Source: Sphingomonas sp. UNC305MFCol5.2
GTDB lineage: Bacteria; Pseudomonadota; Alphaproteobacteria; Sphingomonadales; Sphingomonadaceae
Length of the DNA: 64,000 bases
NCBI RefSeq assembly: GCF_000712135.1
Contig: NZ_JOOE01000004.1
Coordinates: 188,501 to 252,500 of the forward strand
Direction: 5' to 3'
Below the pieces are notes generated by a model. That model made no database searches. It worked only from the letters and a program-made list of their open reading frames with translations, and was not told where the DNA came from. Shown here piece by piece: positions 45,266 to 55,211 of the stretch. Made by a program: the position numbers and the translations under genes. Position 1 is the first letter of the stretch, and each line of letters opens with the position of its first letter.

Positions 45266-45790
45266 TCAGGGGCGCGCCGGGAACACGCCCTGAAGCGCAA
45301 TGCAGAAAGACAAAGTGAGATAGGGCATCATGTTGTTGTGCGGCAAACCGCCGCCGGCGGGGCCGAGTGCTTGCGGCGCCGCCATCTGAACCAACGGAGT
45401 CAGCGTGGTCGAATAGACGAAGAGGTTGGAGCGACCCAGCACGTTGTTCGTCGGATCGTTCGACTCCGCCGGATCGCCGCTCGCGGTCATCAAAGAGTGA
45501 TTGTGCCCCGGAATCTCGCTCTGGAGCAGAGTCACGTTCTCGGAACCGCCCGTCTGACCGAGATCATACAAAGACAGGCCGGGCCCCTGACCCGGATGCA
45601 TCGGCACCGAACCTTCGAGATCCGGAAGCGCGAACGTGCTCTTGCCGTCGCCGCCATAGGTGGTGCCGAGCAGCGAAAAGAGCGCCGTATTCTGCGAAAT
45701 CGGCAGGAGCTGCCCATTGCAAAACGCCCAGCCCGTCGGCGGGAAGTTGAATGGGAAAACCCGGATTTCGGCAACGAACGGATCGGCCAA
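45266..45790 (-). CDS. Phage tail-collar domain protein (microcystin-dependent protein family), third copy
   Basis: A 174-residue protein of the MdpB/tail-collar type. It begins ADPFVAEIRVFPFNFPPTGWAFCNGQLLPIS, then has the core LLGTTYGGDGKSTFALPDLEG and the C-terminal PYLTLSFCIALQGVFP. A TTG start with GAGGAG about 8 bases upstream is used. Collar proteins form trimeric fibre parts in phage tails; bacterial homologs are found without phages, and their role is unknown. It is the last of three tandem paralogs. Confidence 0.88.
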   Translation of the reverse strand: MADPFVAEIRVFPFNFPPTGWAFCNGQLLPISQNTALFSLLGTTYGGDGKSTFALPDLEGSVPMHPGQGPGLSLYDLGQTGGSENVTLLQSEIPGHNHSLMTASGDPAESNDPTNNVLGRSNLFVYSTTLTPLVQMAAPQALGPAGGGLPHNNMMPYLTLSFCIALQGVFPARP

Positions 45791-45801
45791 GGCACGGCTC
45801 C

Positions 45802-46305
45802 TCAGGTTTGGCTGGGGTAGATCCCGAACAGCGAGATGATGAAGTCGACGCAAAGATAGGGCTGGATGTTGGTATGCGGCTGCGTGCCGCCGACCGGTGA
45901 AATTGATTGGGCGTTCAGCGGATCGCCGGCCTGGGCATTGACGAACGCGTCGATCGAAGTGGATTTGCCGATCACCGAATTCGTCGGCGTCGGCGAGGTG
46001 GCCGTGTTCGTCGACCCGAACATGGTATGGGTGTGGTTCGGGATCTGCTGGGTCGTCAGCGTGACTTCCTCGACGCCGCCGGTCTCCGCCAGAATGAAGC
46101 CGTTCCCCTGGTGCAGCGGAACGCGCCCGCGCAGGTCGGGCAGAGCGAAGGTGGACTGGCCATCACCGCCATAGCTGGTGCCGATCAGCTGAAACAGCGT
46201 CTCGTTCTCCGAGATCGCCAGGAGCTGACCTTCGCAGAACATCCAGCCATTGGGCGGGAAATTGCCCGCGAACATCCGGATTTCACCGACATAAGGTTGT
46301 GCCAT
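45802..46305 (-). CDS. Phage tail-collar domain protein (microcystin-dependent protein family), second copy
   Basis: A 167-residue paralog: QPYVGEIRMFAGNFPPNGWMFCEGQLLAIS, LIGTSYGGDGQSTFALPDLRGRVPLHQG, TQQIPNHTHTM and the closing PYLCVDFIISLFGIYPSQT. The HTH motif is shared with the other copies, and the variable part lies between it and the conserved C-terminus. It ends 11 bases upstream of the third copy, and GAGGAA lies 8 bases before the ATG. Confidence 0.9.
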   Translation of the reverse strand: MAQPYVGEIRMFAGNFPPNGWMFCEGQLLAISENETLFQLIGTSYGGDGQSTFALPDLRGRVPLHQGNGFILAETGGVEEVTLTTQQIPNHTHTMFGSTNTATSPTPTNSVIGKSTSIDAFVNAQAGDPLNAQSISPVGGTQPHTNIQPYLCVDFIISLFGIYPSQT

Positions 46306-46316
46306 CGGCTGGTTCC

Positions 46317-46823
46317 TCAGTTCTGCGAGGGGAAGATGCCCTGGAGCGCGATGCACCAGTTCAGCGTCAGGAAGGGCTGCATGTTCAGGTGTGCCTGGCT
46401 ACCGCCCACGCTGCTGACCGCACTGGGCGCGAGCGCTGCCAGCCCCGCCGGACCCGTATAGAAGTCGTTCGGTGGCGAGCCGGAAAGGAGCGTGGTGTTG
46501 GCGGGGATGTTGACGGTGGCGTTCGCCGAGGTCGCCTGGAGAAAGTGGAAGTGCGTCGGCAATTCGTTGATGGTGAGCGTATGCGCCTGCTGCCCGCCCG
46601 CTTCGCCGAGCGTATGACCGTTGCCGCTGTGGATCGGCGCACGGCCCCGCAGGTCAGGCAAGGCGAAGGTCGTCTGACCATTGCCGCCATAAGTGGTGCC
46701 CAGCAGCGCGAACAGCGCCTGGTTCTGGTTGATTGGAAGAAATTGCCCGTTGCACAACGCCCAACCCTTGGGCGCGAAGCTAAAGGAAAAAAGCCTCAGC
46801 TCCGACAAATACGGTTCAGCCAT
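46317..46823 (-). CDS. Phage tail-collar domain protein (microcystin-dependent protein family), first copy
   Basis: A 168-residue paralog: AEPYLSELRLFSFSFAPKGWALCNGQFLPIN, LLGTTYGGNGQTTFALPDLRGRAPIHSG, NELPTHFHFL and PFLTLNWCIALQGIFPSQN. It is the promoter-proximal gene of the collar cluster; GGGGGAGA lies 8 bases upstream of the ATG. No other tail, capsid or lysis gene is nearby. In the family, the C-terminal LxxCIALQGIFP is the strongest signature and is intact. Confidence 0.9.
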   Translation of the reverse strand: MAEPYLSELRLFSFSFAPKGWALCNGQFLPINQNQALFALLGTTYGGNGQTTFALPDLRGRAPIHSGNGHTLGEAGGQQAHTLTINELPTHFHFLQATSANATVNIPANTTLLSGSPPNDFYTGPAGLAALAPSAVSSVGGSQAHLNMQPFLTLNWCIALQGIFPSQN

Positions 46824-47232
46824 GCCCGATTCTCCCCCGATGGCTTATGATTTACCCACGAAACGAAATTGGCAAGTCCTATTCTTCAAGGTCGTGCATC
46901 GACACCAAAGGATGATGCGTAATAGCTGCGTAAGATCAGTGTACTTTCGATGACAACTGCGCTGCAGCATAATCGAGGGGAAGGGCCAGTTGTCCCGATT
47001 TTGTGTCCGCCTCGATGCTGACGAAAGCCGATTTTACCGTTGGTTAGACCGACAAGTACCGCCGAAAACCTGGTTGCCGACAATCCTGCTCACCCGACGC
47101 CAAGCCGGTGAAGCGGCGGCCGCTGCGGGAAAGTTGCCCACGGGACCGACCCGGGCCGGGGCCCTGCCGCAACGCTTGCCGGTACCTCGGCGCGCTGTCA
47201 CACTCGCGCCAATCCCATCGCCAGGAGTTTTC
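46824..47232. other. Intergenic region with no recognised gene (409 bases)
   Basis: This lies between the divergently transcribed collar cluster and the M28 peptidase and should hold both promoters. The left 150 bases are AT-richer than the rest of the window. A frame continuous with the peptidase runs back to 46990, but it lacks a ribosome site and would hide the signal peptide. I see no tRNA, repeat pair or conserved motif. Confidence 0.5.
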
Positions 47233-48861
<1,629 letters not shown>

Positions 48862-48871
48862 GAGCGCGCGC

Positions 48872-49846
48872 ATGATTCTGCCGCCTCCGCCCGAATGGGC
48901 ATCGCACGACGCCGTCTGGATCGGCTTTCCGAGCCACCCCGAATTGTGGCTCGAGGACCTCGAACCCGCGCGGGACGAAGTCGCCGCCTTTGCCAAAGCG
49001 GTGCATGCCGACGGGCGAGGCGAACAGGTGATCCTGGTCGCCGCCGACGAGGAAGCGGCGGCGGCGGCGCGGGAGCATGCCGGCGACACGGCGCGCGTGG
49101 TGATCGAGCCGTTCGGCGACATCTGGCTGCGCGACACGGGGCCGATCATCGACGGCGCCGGCCGCGCGCATGATTTCCGTTTCAACGGCTGGGGCGGGAA
49201 ATACGACCTCGAAGGCGATTCGGACGTCGGGCGGCGGCTGGCGGAGCGCGAGCAGCTGGGTGTCGAGGCGCATCGCTGGATTCTCGAGGGCGGCGCGATC
49301 GACGGCGACGGCACCGGGCTGTGCGTCACCACCGAGCAGTGCCTGCTCAATCCCAATCGCAATCCGAACCTGAGCAAGGCCGATGTCGAGGCGCTGCTCG
49401 CCGCCGATCTCGGCTATACCCGGGTGCTGTGGCTGGGCGACGGGCTGCTCAACGACCACACCGACGGCCATGTCGACAATCTCGCCCGCTTCGTCGGCGA
49501 GAACCGGCTGCTGATCCCCGAGGCGACCGAAAACGACCCGAACTGGCGAGTATATCAGGACGCCGCGGAGCGTGCCCGGGGCTCCGGAGTCGAACTGGTC
49601 CGCTTCCCCTCGCCCGGCCGGGTGCTGAGCCCCGAGGAGGAGATCGTGCCTGCAAGCTACATGAACTTCTATATCGGCAATGCCGCGATCGTGGTGCCGA
49701 TCTATGGCCAGGAGAATGACGAGGCTGCGATCGCCGCGCTCGCGGCGCTTTTCCCCGGCCGGCAGGTTGTCGGCCAGCGCGCCGACCATATCTTGACCGG
49801 CGGCGGAAGCTTTCACTGCATCAGCCAGCAGCTTCCGCGGCTCTGA
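48872..49846 (+). CDS. aguA: Agmatine deiminase
   Basis: A 324-residue guanidine-modifying enzyme that converts agmatine to N-carbamoylputrescine and ammonia. The pentein-fold motifs are WASHDAVWIGFPSH, DIWLRDTGP near residue 90, FNGWGGKY, the acidic EGGAIDGDG, the catalytic His in DGHVDNLARF and the nucleophile Cys in GGGSFHCISQQ near the end. It sits 9 bases before aguB, giving the two-step agmatine route to putrescine. Confidence 0.95.
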   Translation: MILPPPPEWASHDAVWIGFPSHPELWLEDLEPARDEVAAFAKAVHADGRGEQVILVAADEEAAAAAREHAGDTARVVIEPFGDIWLRDTGPIIDGAGRAHDFRFNGWGGKYDLEGDSDVGRRLAEREQLGVEAHRWILEGGAIDGDGTGLCVTTEQCLLNPNRNPNLSKADVEALLAADLGYTRVLWLGDGLLNDHTDGHVDNLARFVGENRLLIPEATENDPNWRVYQDAAERARGSGVELVRFPSPGRVLSPEEEIVPASYMNFYIGNAAIVVPIYGQENDEAAIAALAALFPGRQVVGQRADHILTGGGSFHCISQQLPRL

Positions 49847-49855
49847 GGAATCCCA

Positions 49856-50704
49856 ATGACCGAGATCACCGTCGCGGCGCTCCAGCTCGCCTTCACCAAC
49901 GATATCCACGCCAACATCAAGGCGGTGTCCGAGCTCGTCCGCGAGGCGGCGGGCAGGGGCGCGCAGGTCGTGCTGCCGCCCGAATTGTTCGAAGGCGAGT
50001 ATTTCTGCCGGGTCGAGGACGAGAGCCTGTTCGCCAACGCCAAGCCGGCGCACGAACACAAGGCGGTGCTGGCGATGCAGCATCTCGCCGCCGATCTGGG
50101 CATCCACATCCCGACCAGCTTCTTCGAGGCCGACGGGCCGCATCACTATAACAGCCTGGCGATGATCGGCCCCGACGGGCGGATCGAGGGCGTCTATCGC
50201 AAGAGCCATATTCCCGACGGCCCCGGCTATGAGGAGAAATTCTATTTCCGCCCCGGCAATACCGGGTTCAAGGTGTGGAACGGGCCCGGCGCCAAGATCG
50301 GCGTGGGAGTGTGTTGGGACCAATGGTATCCCGAGACCGCGCGCGCGATGATGCTGATGGGTGCGGAAATCCTGTTCTATCCGACCGCGATCGGCTCCGA
50401 GCCGCATGACGACAGCCTCGATACCGCGCGGCTGTGGCGCCGGGCGATGGTGGGGCACGCCGTCTCGAACGTCGTCCCCGTCGTCGCCGCCAACCGCGTC
50501 GGCACCGAGCACGGGCAGACCTTCTACGGCACGAGCTTCATCACCGACGAGCGCGGCGATATCCTGGCGGAACTCGACCGCGAGGAGACCGGGGTGATCG
50601 TGGCCAAGCTCGACCTCGACCGCGTCAAGCGCCACCGCGCCGCGTTCGGCTTCTTCCGCGATCGCCGGCCTGAGCTTTACGGGCGGCTAGTGCAGGACAT
50701 CTGA
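49856..50704 (+). CDS. aguB: N-carbamoylputrescine amidase
   Basis: A 282-residue nitrilase-superfamily enzyme that hydrolyses N-carbamoylputrescine to putrescine. The Glu-Lys-Cys triad is visible: LPPELFEGEYFC (Glu), YRKSHIPDGPGYEEKFYF (Lys) and GVGVCWDQWYPE (Cys). Length and motifs are typical of AguB. With aguA it supplies putrescine for polyamine synthesis, sphingolipid-bearing sphingomonads being rich in homospermidine (general knowledge, not read here). Confidence 0.95.
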   Translation: MTEITVAALQLAFTNDIHANIKAVSELVREAAGRGAQVVLPPELFEGEYFCRVEDESLFANAKPAHEHKAVLAMQHLAADLGIHIPTSFFEADGPHHYNSLAMIGPDGRIEGVYRKSHIPDGPGYEEKFYFRPGNTGFKVWNGPGAKIGVGVCWDQWYPETARAMMLMGAEILFYPTAIGSEPHDDSLDTARLWRRAMVGHAVSNVVPVVAANRVGTEHGQTFYGTSFITDERGDILAELDREETGVIVAKLDLDRVKRHRAAFGFFRDRRPELYGRLVQDI

Positions 50705-50900
50705 AGCGACCCGTAAATTGACTCGGTTTGTGGCGGAGCTGCGCGCTAAGCACTGGAAGGCGCAGAATCGACTCCTGACCCTGCCGTGATATGCAACCGG
50801 ATGGGCTGTCACGCTATCGAACATCGAGTTCACGCGAGAGCGCTTCGATCAGTGGATTCCGATCCCACAAGCAGCGCGTGTCCGGCGCAACATGCCGACT

Positions 50901-51869
50901 TTAACCTCCGCTAATGGGCAAAACGGGGTGCTCGACCGCTTTTGCTGGCCGTTTCACTTCCTGGATGCTGCCGTCCGGATTGTAGCGAAGCGGCGCGAAG
51001 GTAATGGACCGGCGCTCGCTCCCGCCGCCCGGCAGAAGATTGTCGTGGTAGAATAGCCAGGTATTTCCGCCATGCTCGATTATCGCCTGATGGTTGGTCG
51101 AGATCGACAGATAATCCAGTATGAGCCCCTGGTATCGAAACGGGCCCATGGGGCTTGTCGAAGTGGCGTAGACGATCTGCCCCGGCCAGCCGGTCGAAAA
51201 GCTGAAATAATAGGTTCCCCCACGCGCGTGCAGGAATGGCGCCTCGCCATACTTCTTCTTGGGGTCGTCCTGCGGGAATCCCTCTATGGCCAGATCTCGG
51301 ATGGGACCGTCCAGCGTCACCATATCCGGACGTAGCTTGACGATCTTCGGCATGCGGGTGCCGAAGAACAGATAGGCCTGCCCGTCCTTGTCGATGAATA
51401 CCGCCGGATCGATCGGCTCGGCACCAACATTCGCGTCCCGCGACTTGTCGACCAGCGCATCCGACCGGGCATCGTGGAAAGGTCCCTCGGGCCGGTCCGC
51501 AACGGCCACGCCGATCTTGTCTCCGCCGACCGGGGCGTAGAAGAAATATTTGCCGTGCCGGTATGCGACCTCGGGCGCCCACGCCTTGGCATCGGGTCTC
51601 GCCCATTTGAACACCGTGACGTCCAGCGGAGCGCCCTTGTCGACCCAGGTCCTCATGTCCTTCGATGCGTAGAGCCGCCACGCGGTGGAGTCCCAATATC
51701 TGCCGCTGTTCGAGGCATCATCGGTCGCATAGACATAATATTCACCGTCGAAGACATGCGGCGAGGGATCGGCGCTGAACCGGTTCGTTATGGGCTGCTG
51801 GCCAAAGGCCGCCGTCGGCGCGACAAGCGCCAGCGCGAGAAACACACTACTCAACCCGAACTTGATCAT
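50901..51869 (-). CDS. Glycoside hydrolase family 43 protein, secreted
   Basis: A 322-residue five-bladed-propeller hydrolase with a signal peptide (residues 1-23, ending AFGQ). Catalytic residues fit GH43: the Asp base in RFSADPSPHVFDGEYYVYA, the pKa-modulating Asp in DPAVFIDKDGQAYLFFG, and the acid Glu in YGEAPFLHARGG. Members act as arabinofuranosidases, xylosidases or exo-galactanases. With a GH30 next door I favour trimming of arabinogalactan or arabinan side chains. The ATG MIKFG follows GGGGGTTGAG. Confidence 0.9.
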   Translation of the reverse strand: MIKFGLSSVFLALALVAPTAAFGQQPITNRFSADPSPHVFDGEYYVYATDDASNSGRYWDSTAWRLYASKDMRTWVDKGAPLDVTVFKWARPDAKAWAPEVAYRHGKYFFYAPVGGDKIGVAVADRPEGPFHDARSDALVDKSRDANVGAEPIDPAVFIDKDGQAYLFFGTRMPKIVKLRPDMVTLDGPIRDLAIEGFPQDDPKKKYGEAPFLHARGGTYYFSFSTGWPGQIVYATSTSPMGPFRYQGLILDYLSISTNHQAIIEHGGNTWLFYHDNLLPGGGSERRSITFAPLRYNPDGSIQEVKRPAKAVEHPVLPISGG

Positions 51870-51961
51870 CTCAACCCCCATGCGGGATCAGTCAGCTGCC
51901 GCTGCCAGACGCCCCGCCGCATATCCTTCCTCACGGTTGCACGTCGTTCAAGCGGCGATGA

Positions 51962-54757
51962 TCAGTAAGTCGCCCGCAACGAAAGCCCGAACCGGCGATC
52001 GTTGAGCTGATATTGCAGCGGCGCCGCGGGCGTGCCGATGTAAAGCACGTTCATCCGGTTGTTGATGTTGACCGCATCGATCGACACCGCGAGATGCTTG
52101 TTGAGGTCGAAGCTCAGCGAGGCATCGAGCGAGGCATAGGGCCGGGCATATTGCGGGATGCCGTTTGCGCCGCTGCCGGTCGTCTGGTCGAGATAGCTCG
52201 AACGCCAGCTCCACGCGACGCGCGCGGTGACCGGTCCCTTCTCGTACAGGCCGACGATATTGTAGCTGTGCTTCGACAGTTTCTCGAGCGGCACCTGTTG
52301 CGGGATGTTCGATCCCGGGGTCGAGAAGGGGTTTGAGACGCTGCTGTCGACATAGGTGTAATTGGCCTGGACGCCGAGGCCGCTCAACACGCCGGGCAGG
52401 AAGTCGAAGAATTGCTGGTAGCCGATCTCTGCGCCCTTCACTTCGCCGTTGCCCGAATTGACCGTGGTGCTCACGTCATAGTCGATGCCGTTGAAGCTCT
52501 GGACGATCGTGCCGCCGGCGAGGAAGCCATTCACCTTCTTGTAGAACAGCCCGGCCGTCAGCGATCCGGCGGGTGCGAAATACCATTCCGCAGTCAGGTC
52601 GAAATTATCCGATTCGATCGGGCGCAGACGCGGATTGCCTGAGCTCGCGCTCGGATGTCCGGTGACCGGATTGACCTGGTTGGGGTTGTTGAGCGTGAGA
52701 TTGGTCGAGAGCTGGTCGAAATTGGGCCGCGCGAGGCCCTTCGAATACGCGAAGCGCATCTGGAACGCGTCGCTGAAGCGCGCGCGGAGGTTGAAGCTCG
52801 GCAAAGCGCGCGTGTAGCTGTTGTCGATCGCGATCGGCGTCGTGGTGCCGTCCGAATTGAACTGGGTGCCGCGCGAGGTCGCCTGGGTCCGCACCAGCCG
52901 GACGCCGGCGCCGCCATCGACCCGGATGCTGCCGAGCTCGAAGGCATAATCGGCGACACCCCAGGAAGTGAGGGTCTTCTCCGTCTGGCGGTTGAGGTCG
53001 CCCGGGGCGAAGCCGTCCTTGGTCTGCGCGCCGAGCAGCGCATAGAGCGCCTTGGTCTGCGCCCACACGCCGTCGCCCGCCGGGAAGGCCGGATAGAGCA
53101 GGCCGCCCTTCACGGTGTTGCCGTCGAACCAGTTGTCCGAAGGGCCGGGCATCGAGAGCTGGGGGTTCTGCGACAGCGGGACGAGCGGCGTTCCTGCCGG
53201 CGCCGAGCAGTTCGGATCGGCGCCGAGTGAGGTCACGCAGACGCCGTGCCACGTCCCGCGCAGGTCGATGTTGCTGTCGGCATAACGCAGGCCGCCGCGC
53301 AGCTTGGACAGGAAGCCTCCGCCCACATCATATTCGAGGTTATAGGCCAGAGCGAGCGTGTCGGCGTCGTTCCGCTGGAGCGAGTCCGCGATATACGGCG
53401 TGGTATAGTTGGCCGGATTGTTGAGCAGCCCCGGATCGCGCACGTCCCAGCGCGGATATTTGCCGGTAAGGTCGAAATCCACGACCGTGCTGTGCGGCGT
53501 AGTCAGGCCGGTCTGCCCCGATTGGGTGTAGAGCGACAGCACATGGCCGTTGCGATCTGCGTTGTAATAAGACTTCAGATATTGGGCATCGAAATTCATC
53601 TTGATGCGGTCGCTCGCCTGCCAATCGAGGTTCAGCGTGTAGTTCTGGCTCGCGCTCCACAGCTCCTGATCGTAGCGGCCGGTCTCGAAGGTCTGGTTGC
53701 GCAGTGAGCCTTTGGTCGCATAGCCCTCGTCGTTGAACTCGAAGGTCGCGCCCGGCAGCGGGTCGGTGCCGAAGCTCGTCACGTTGCCGCTGGCGTCGCG
53801 GACGTTGGTGCGGTTGTTATAGTCGTAATAATAAGCGCCGGTGCGGTTGAACCAATATTTGGTGCCCTGATATTGCGCGGTCAGCAGCACGTCGTCGCTC
53901 GCCTGCCATTGCAGCGCGGCGGCGACGCCCAGGCGCTTGCGATCGCCGGTATCGTCGTAGATCTCGAAGCCGTATGGAACCTGCGCGTTCGCCGGAGCTC
54001 CCGCGATCGAGCCGGCCGCGACGGTGTCGAACGGGCCGGCCAGCAGGCCGTCCTGGCGATACTGGCTCTTGCTGTACACGGCGTTGAGCAGCACGCCGAT
54101 CTCGCCGATCCCGGTATCGAAGCGGTTGCTGTAGAGCGCCGACACCGCGCCGCCGAACTTGTCGACCCGATCATAATAATTGCCGCGCACCGTGGCGCTG
54201 ATCACCTGACCCGGTGAATCGAAGGGCCGGCGCGTGCGCAGGTTCACTGCACCGCCGACGCCGCCTTCGATGATGTTGGCCGGGGCGTTCTTGTAGACGT
54301 CGATGCCGGCCAGAAGCTCGGGCGGGATGCCTTCGAGATCGAAGGCGCGGCCGCCCGACGCCGAATAGACCGCGCGGCCGTCGAGGAAGTTCTGCACCTG
54401 GGTCAGGCCGCGGACGGTAACCGCGGGCTGGGTGCGATGATCGAAATCGGTGGCGCCTTCGCCATAGCGGCGCTGGATCTGCACACCGGGGATGCGCTGG
54501 AGGGCTTCGGTGGTGTTGGCGTCAGGCAGCTTGCCGATGTCCTGCGCCTGGACCGAATCGACGACCTGATCGGCGTCGCGCTTGATCGCCTGCGCCGAGC
54601 GAATGCTCTCGCGCACGCCGGTGACGACGATATCGGTTGGACTATCCGCCTGGCCGGCAGCGGGCTGAGGAGCCTCCTGAGCCGCTGCCGTTGCGCCGAG
54701 ACCCATCGTGGTCATGGCTACGATTGAGCTGCCAACCAGGAATTTGAATACCTGCAC
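51962..54757 (-). CDS. TonB-dependent outer-membrane receptor (sugar type)
   Basis: A 931-residue receptor. There is a signal peptide (ending TAAAQ), then TDIVVTGVRESIRSAQAIKRDADQVVDSV, the sphingomonad/Caulobacter TonB-box and plug start, and the plug with IPGVQIQRR and TVRGLTQVQNFLDGRAVYSA. The beta barrel fills the rest and ends in an aromatic/charged RRFGLSLRATY strand. The GTG start has GAGGAGGGA upstream. It should import an oligosaccharide across the outer membrane; GH43 and GH30 flank it. Confidence 0.94.
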   Translation of the reverse strand: MQVFKFLVGSSIVAMTTMGLGATAAAQEAPQPAAGQADSPTDIVVTGVRESIRSAQAIKRDADQVVDSVQAQDIGKLPDANTTEALQRIPGVQIQRRYGEGATDFDHRTQPAVTVRGLTQVQNFLDGRAVYSASGGRAFDLEGIPPELLAGIDVYKNAPANIIEGGVGGAVNLRTRRPFDSPGQVISATVRGNYYDRVDKFGGAVSALYSNRFDTGIGEIGVLLNAVYSKSQYRQDGLLAGPFDTVAAGSIAGAPANAQVPYGFEIYDDTGDRKRLGVAAALQWQASDDVLLTAQYQGTKYWFNRTGAYYYDYNNRTNVRDASGNVTSFGTDPLPGATFEFNDEGYATKGSLRNQTFETGRYDQELWSASQNYTLNLDWQASDRIKMNFDAQYLKSYYNADRNGHVLSLYTQSGQTGLTTPHSTVVDFDLTGKYPRWDVRDPGLLNNPANYTTPYIADSLQRNDADTLALAYNLEYDVGGGFLSKLRGGLRYADSNIDLRGTWHGVCVTSLGADPNCSAPAGTPLVPLSQNPQLSMPGPSDNWFDGNTVKGGLLYPAFPAGDGVWAQTKALYALLGAQTKDGFAPGDLNRQTEKTLTSWGVADYAFELGSIRVDGGAGVRLVRTQATSRGTQFNSDGTTTPIAIDNSYTRALPSFNLRARFSDAFQMRFAYSKGLARPNFDQLSTNLTLNNPNQVNPVTGHPSASSGNPRLRPIESDNFDLTAEWYFAPAGSLTAGLFYKKVNGFLAGGTIVQSFNGIDYDVSTTVNSGNGEVKGAEIGYQQFFDFLPGVLSGLGVQANYTYVDSSVSNPFSTPGSNIPQQVPLEKLSKHSYNIVGLYEKGPVTARVAWSWRSSYLDQTTGSGANGIPQYARPYASLDASLSFDLNKHLAVSIDAVNINNRMNVLYIGTPAAPLQYQLNDRRFGLSLRATY

Positions 54758-55211
54758 GCTTCCCTCCTCAATAACGCCCGGCCAGTCCCGGATCTGGATA
54801 TGTCTGACTATTACCGGCGATTCAGATTAATATGACAAGTGGGGAAACTGCCGGCCGTTCTGGCCTCGCGACGAATTGAATGCCACGCCGGGCGCGCGCC
54901 CAACGGGGCCCAAGGAAAGCAGCACCCGCATCCGCAGATCGTGACTTGCTGGCTATCAGCTTTCGGGAGTCGAAGCTGTGAAGGCTGCCGTTCTGGGGGA
55001 CCTCAGCGGAATGTCGGCATCGATCCGATAGCGGACATTTGGCTGTTCAGCTCAAAATTCGCTGATATGTGCATCTCCGGTGACAGCCAGGAAACGCATC
55101 TCTGGTGATGGAGTCAAAGCTTGAGACAATCGGAGTGCCGTACTTCCTGATGCGTGCGCCCCGATGTTTGCGCTGCGCAGCTTGACCGGTCGCCCGGCGG
55201 ACGGTGCGCCG
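54758..55211. other. Divergent intergenic region upstream of the TonB receptor and GH30 genes
   Basis: 454 bases without a supportable gene. The part next to the receptor is AT-rich (TATTACCGGCGATTCAGATTAATATG around 54810) and probably contains its promoter. Near 55010-55039, AATGTCGGC and GCGGACATT form an imperfect inverted repeat (8 of 9) with a 12-base spacer; similar AATGTCCGC palindromes are common in sphingomonad intergenic DNA. No sugar-responsive regulator gene is adjacent. Confidence 0.5.

Noticed and set aside
44482..46823. Prophage or tailocin remnant
   Set aside because: Only collar-domain proteins are present. There is no integrase, terminase, capsid, sheath, tube, holin or attachment repeat, and the flanks are housekeeping genes.
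50705..50900. Possible gene remnant between aguB and the GH43 gene
   Set aside because: A frame here translates to a plausible-looking stretch (FTRERFDQWIP), but it has no start, no family I recognise, and runs into the antisense of GH43.
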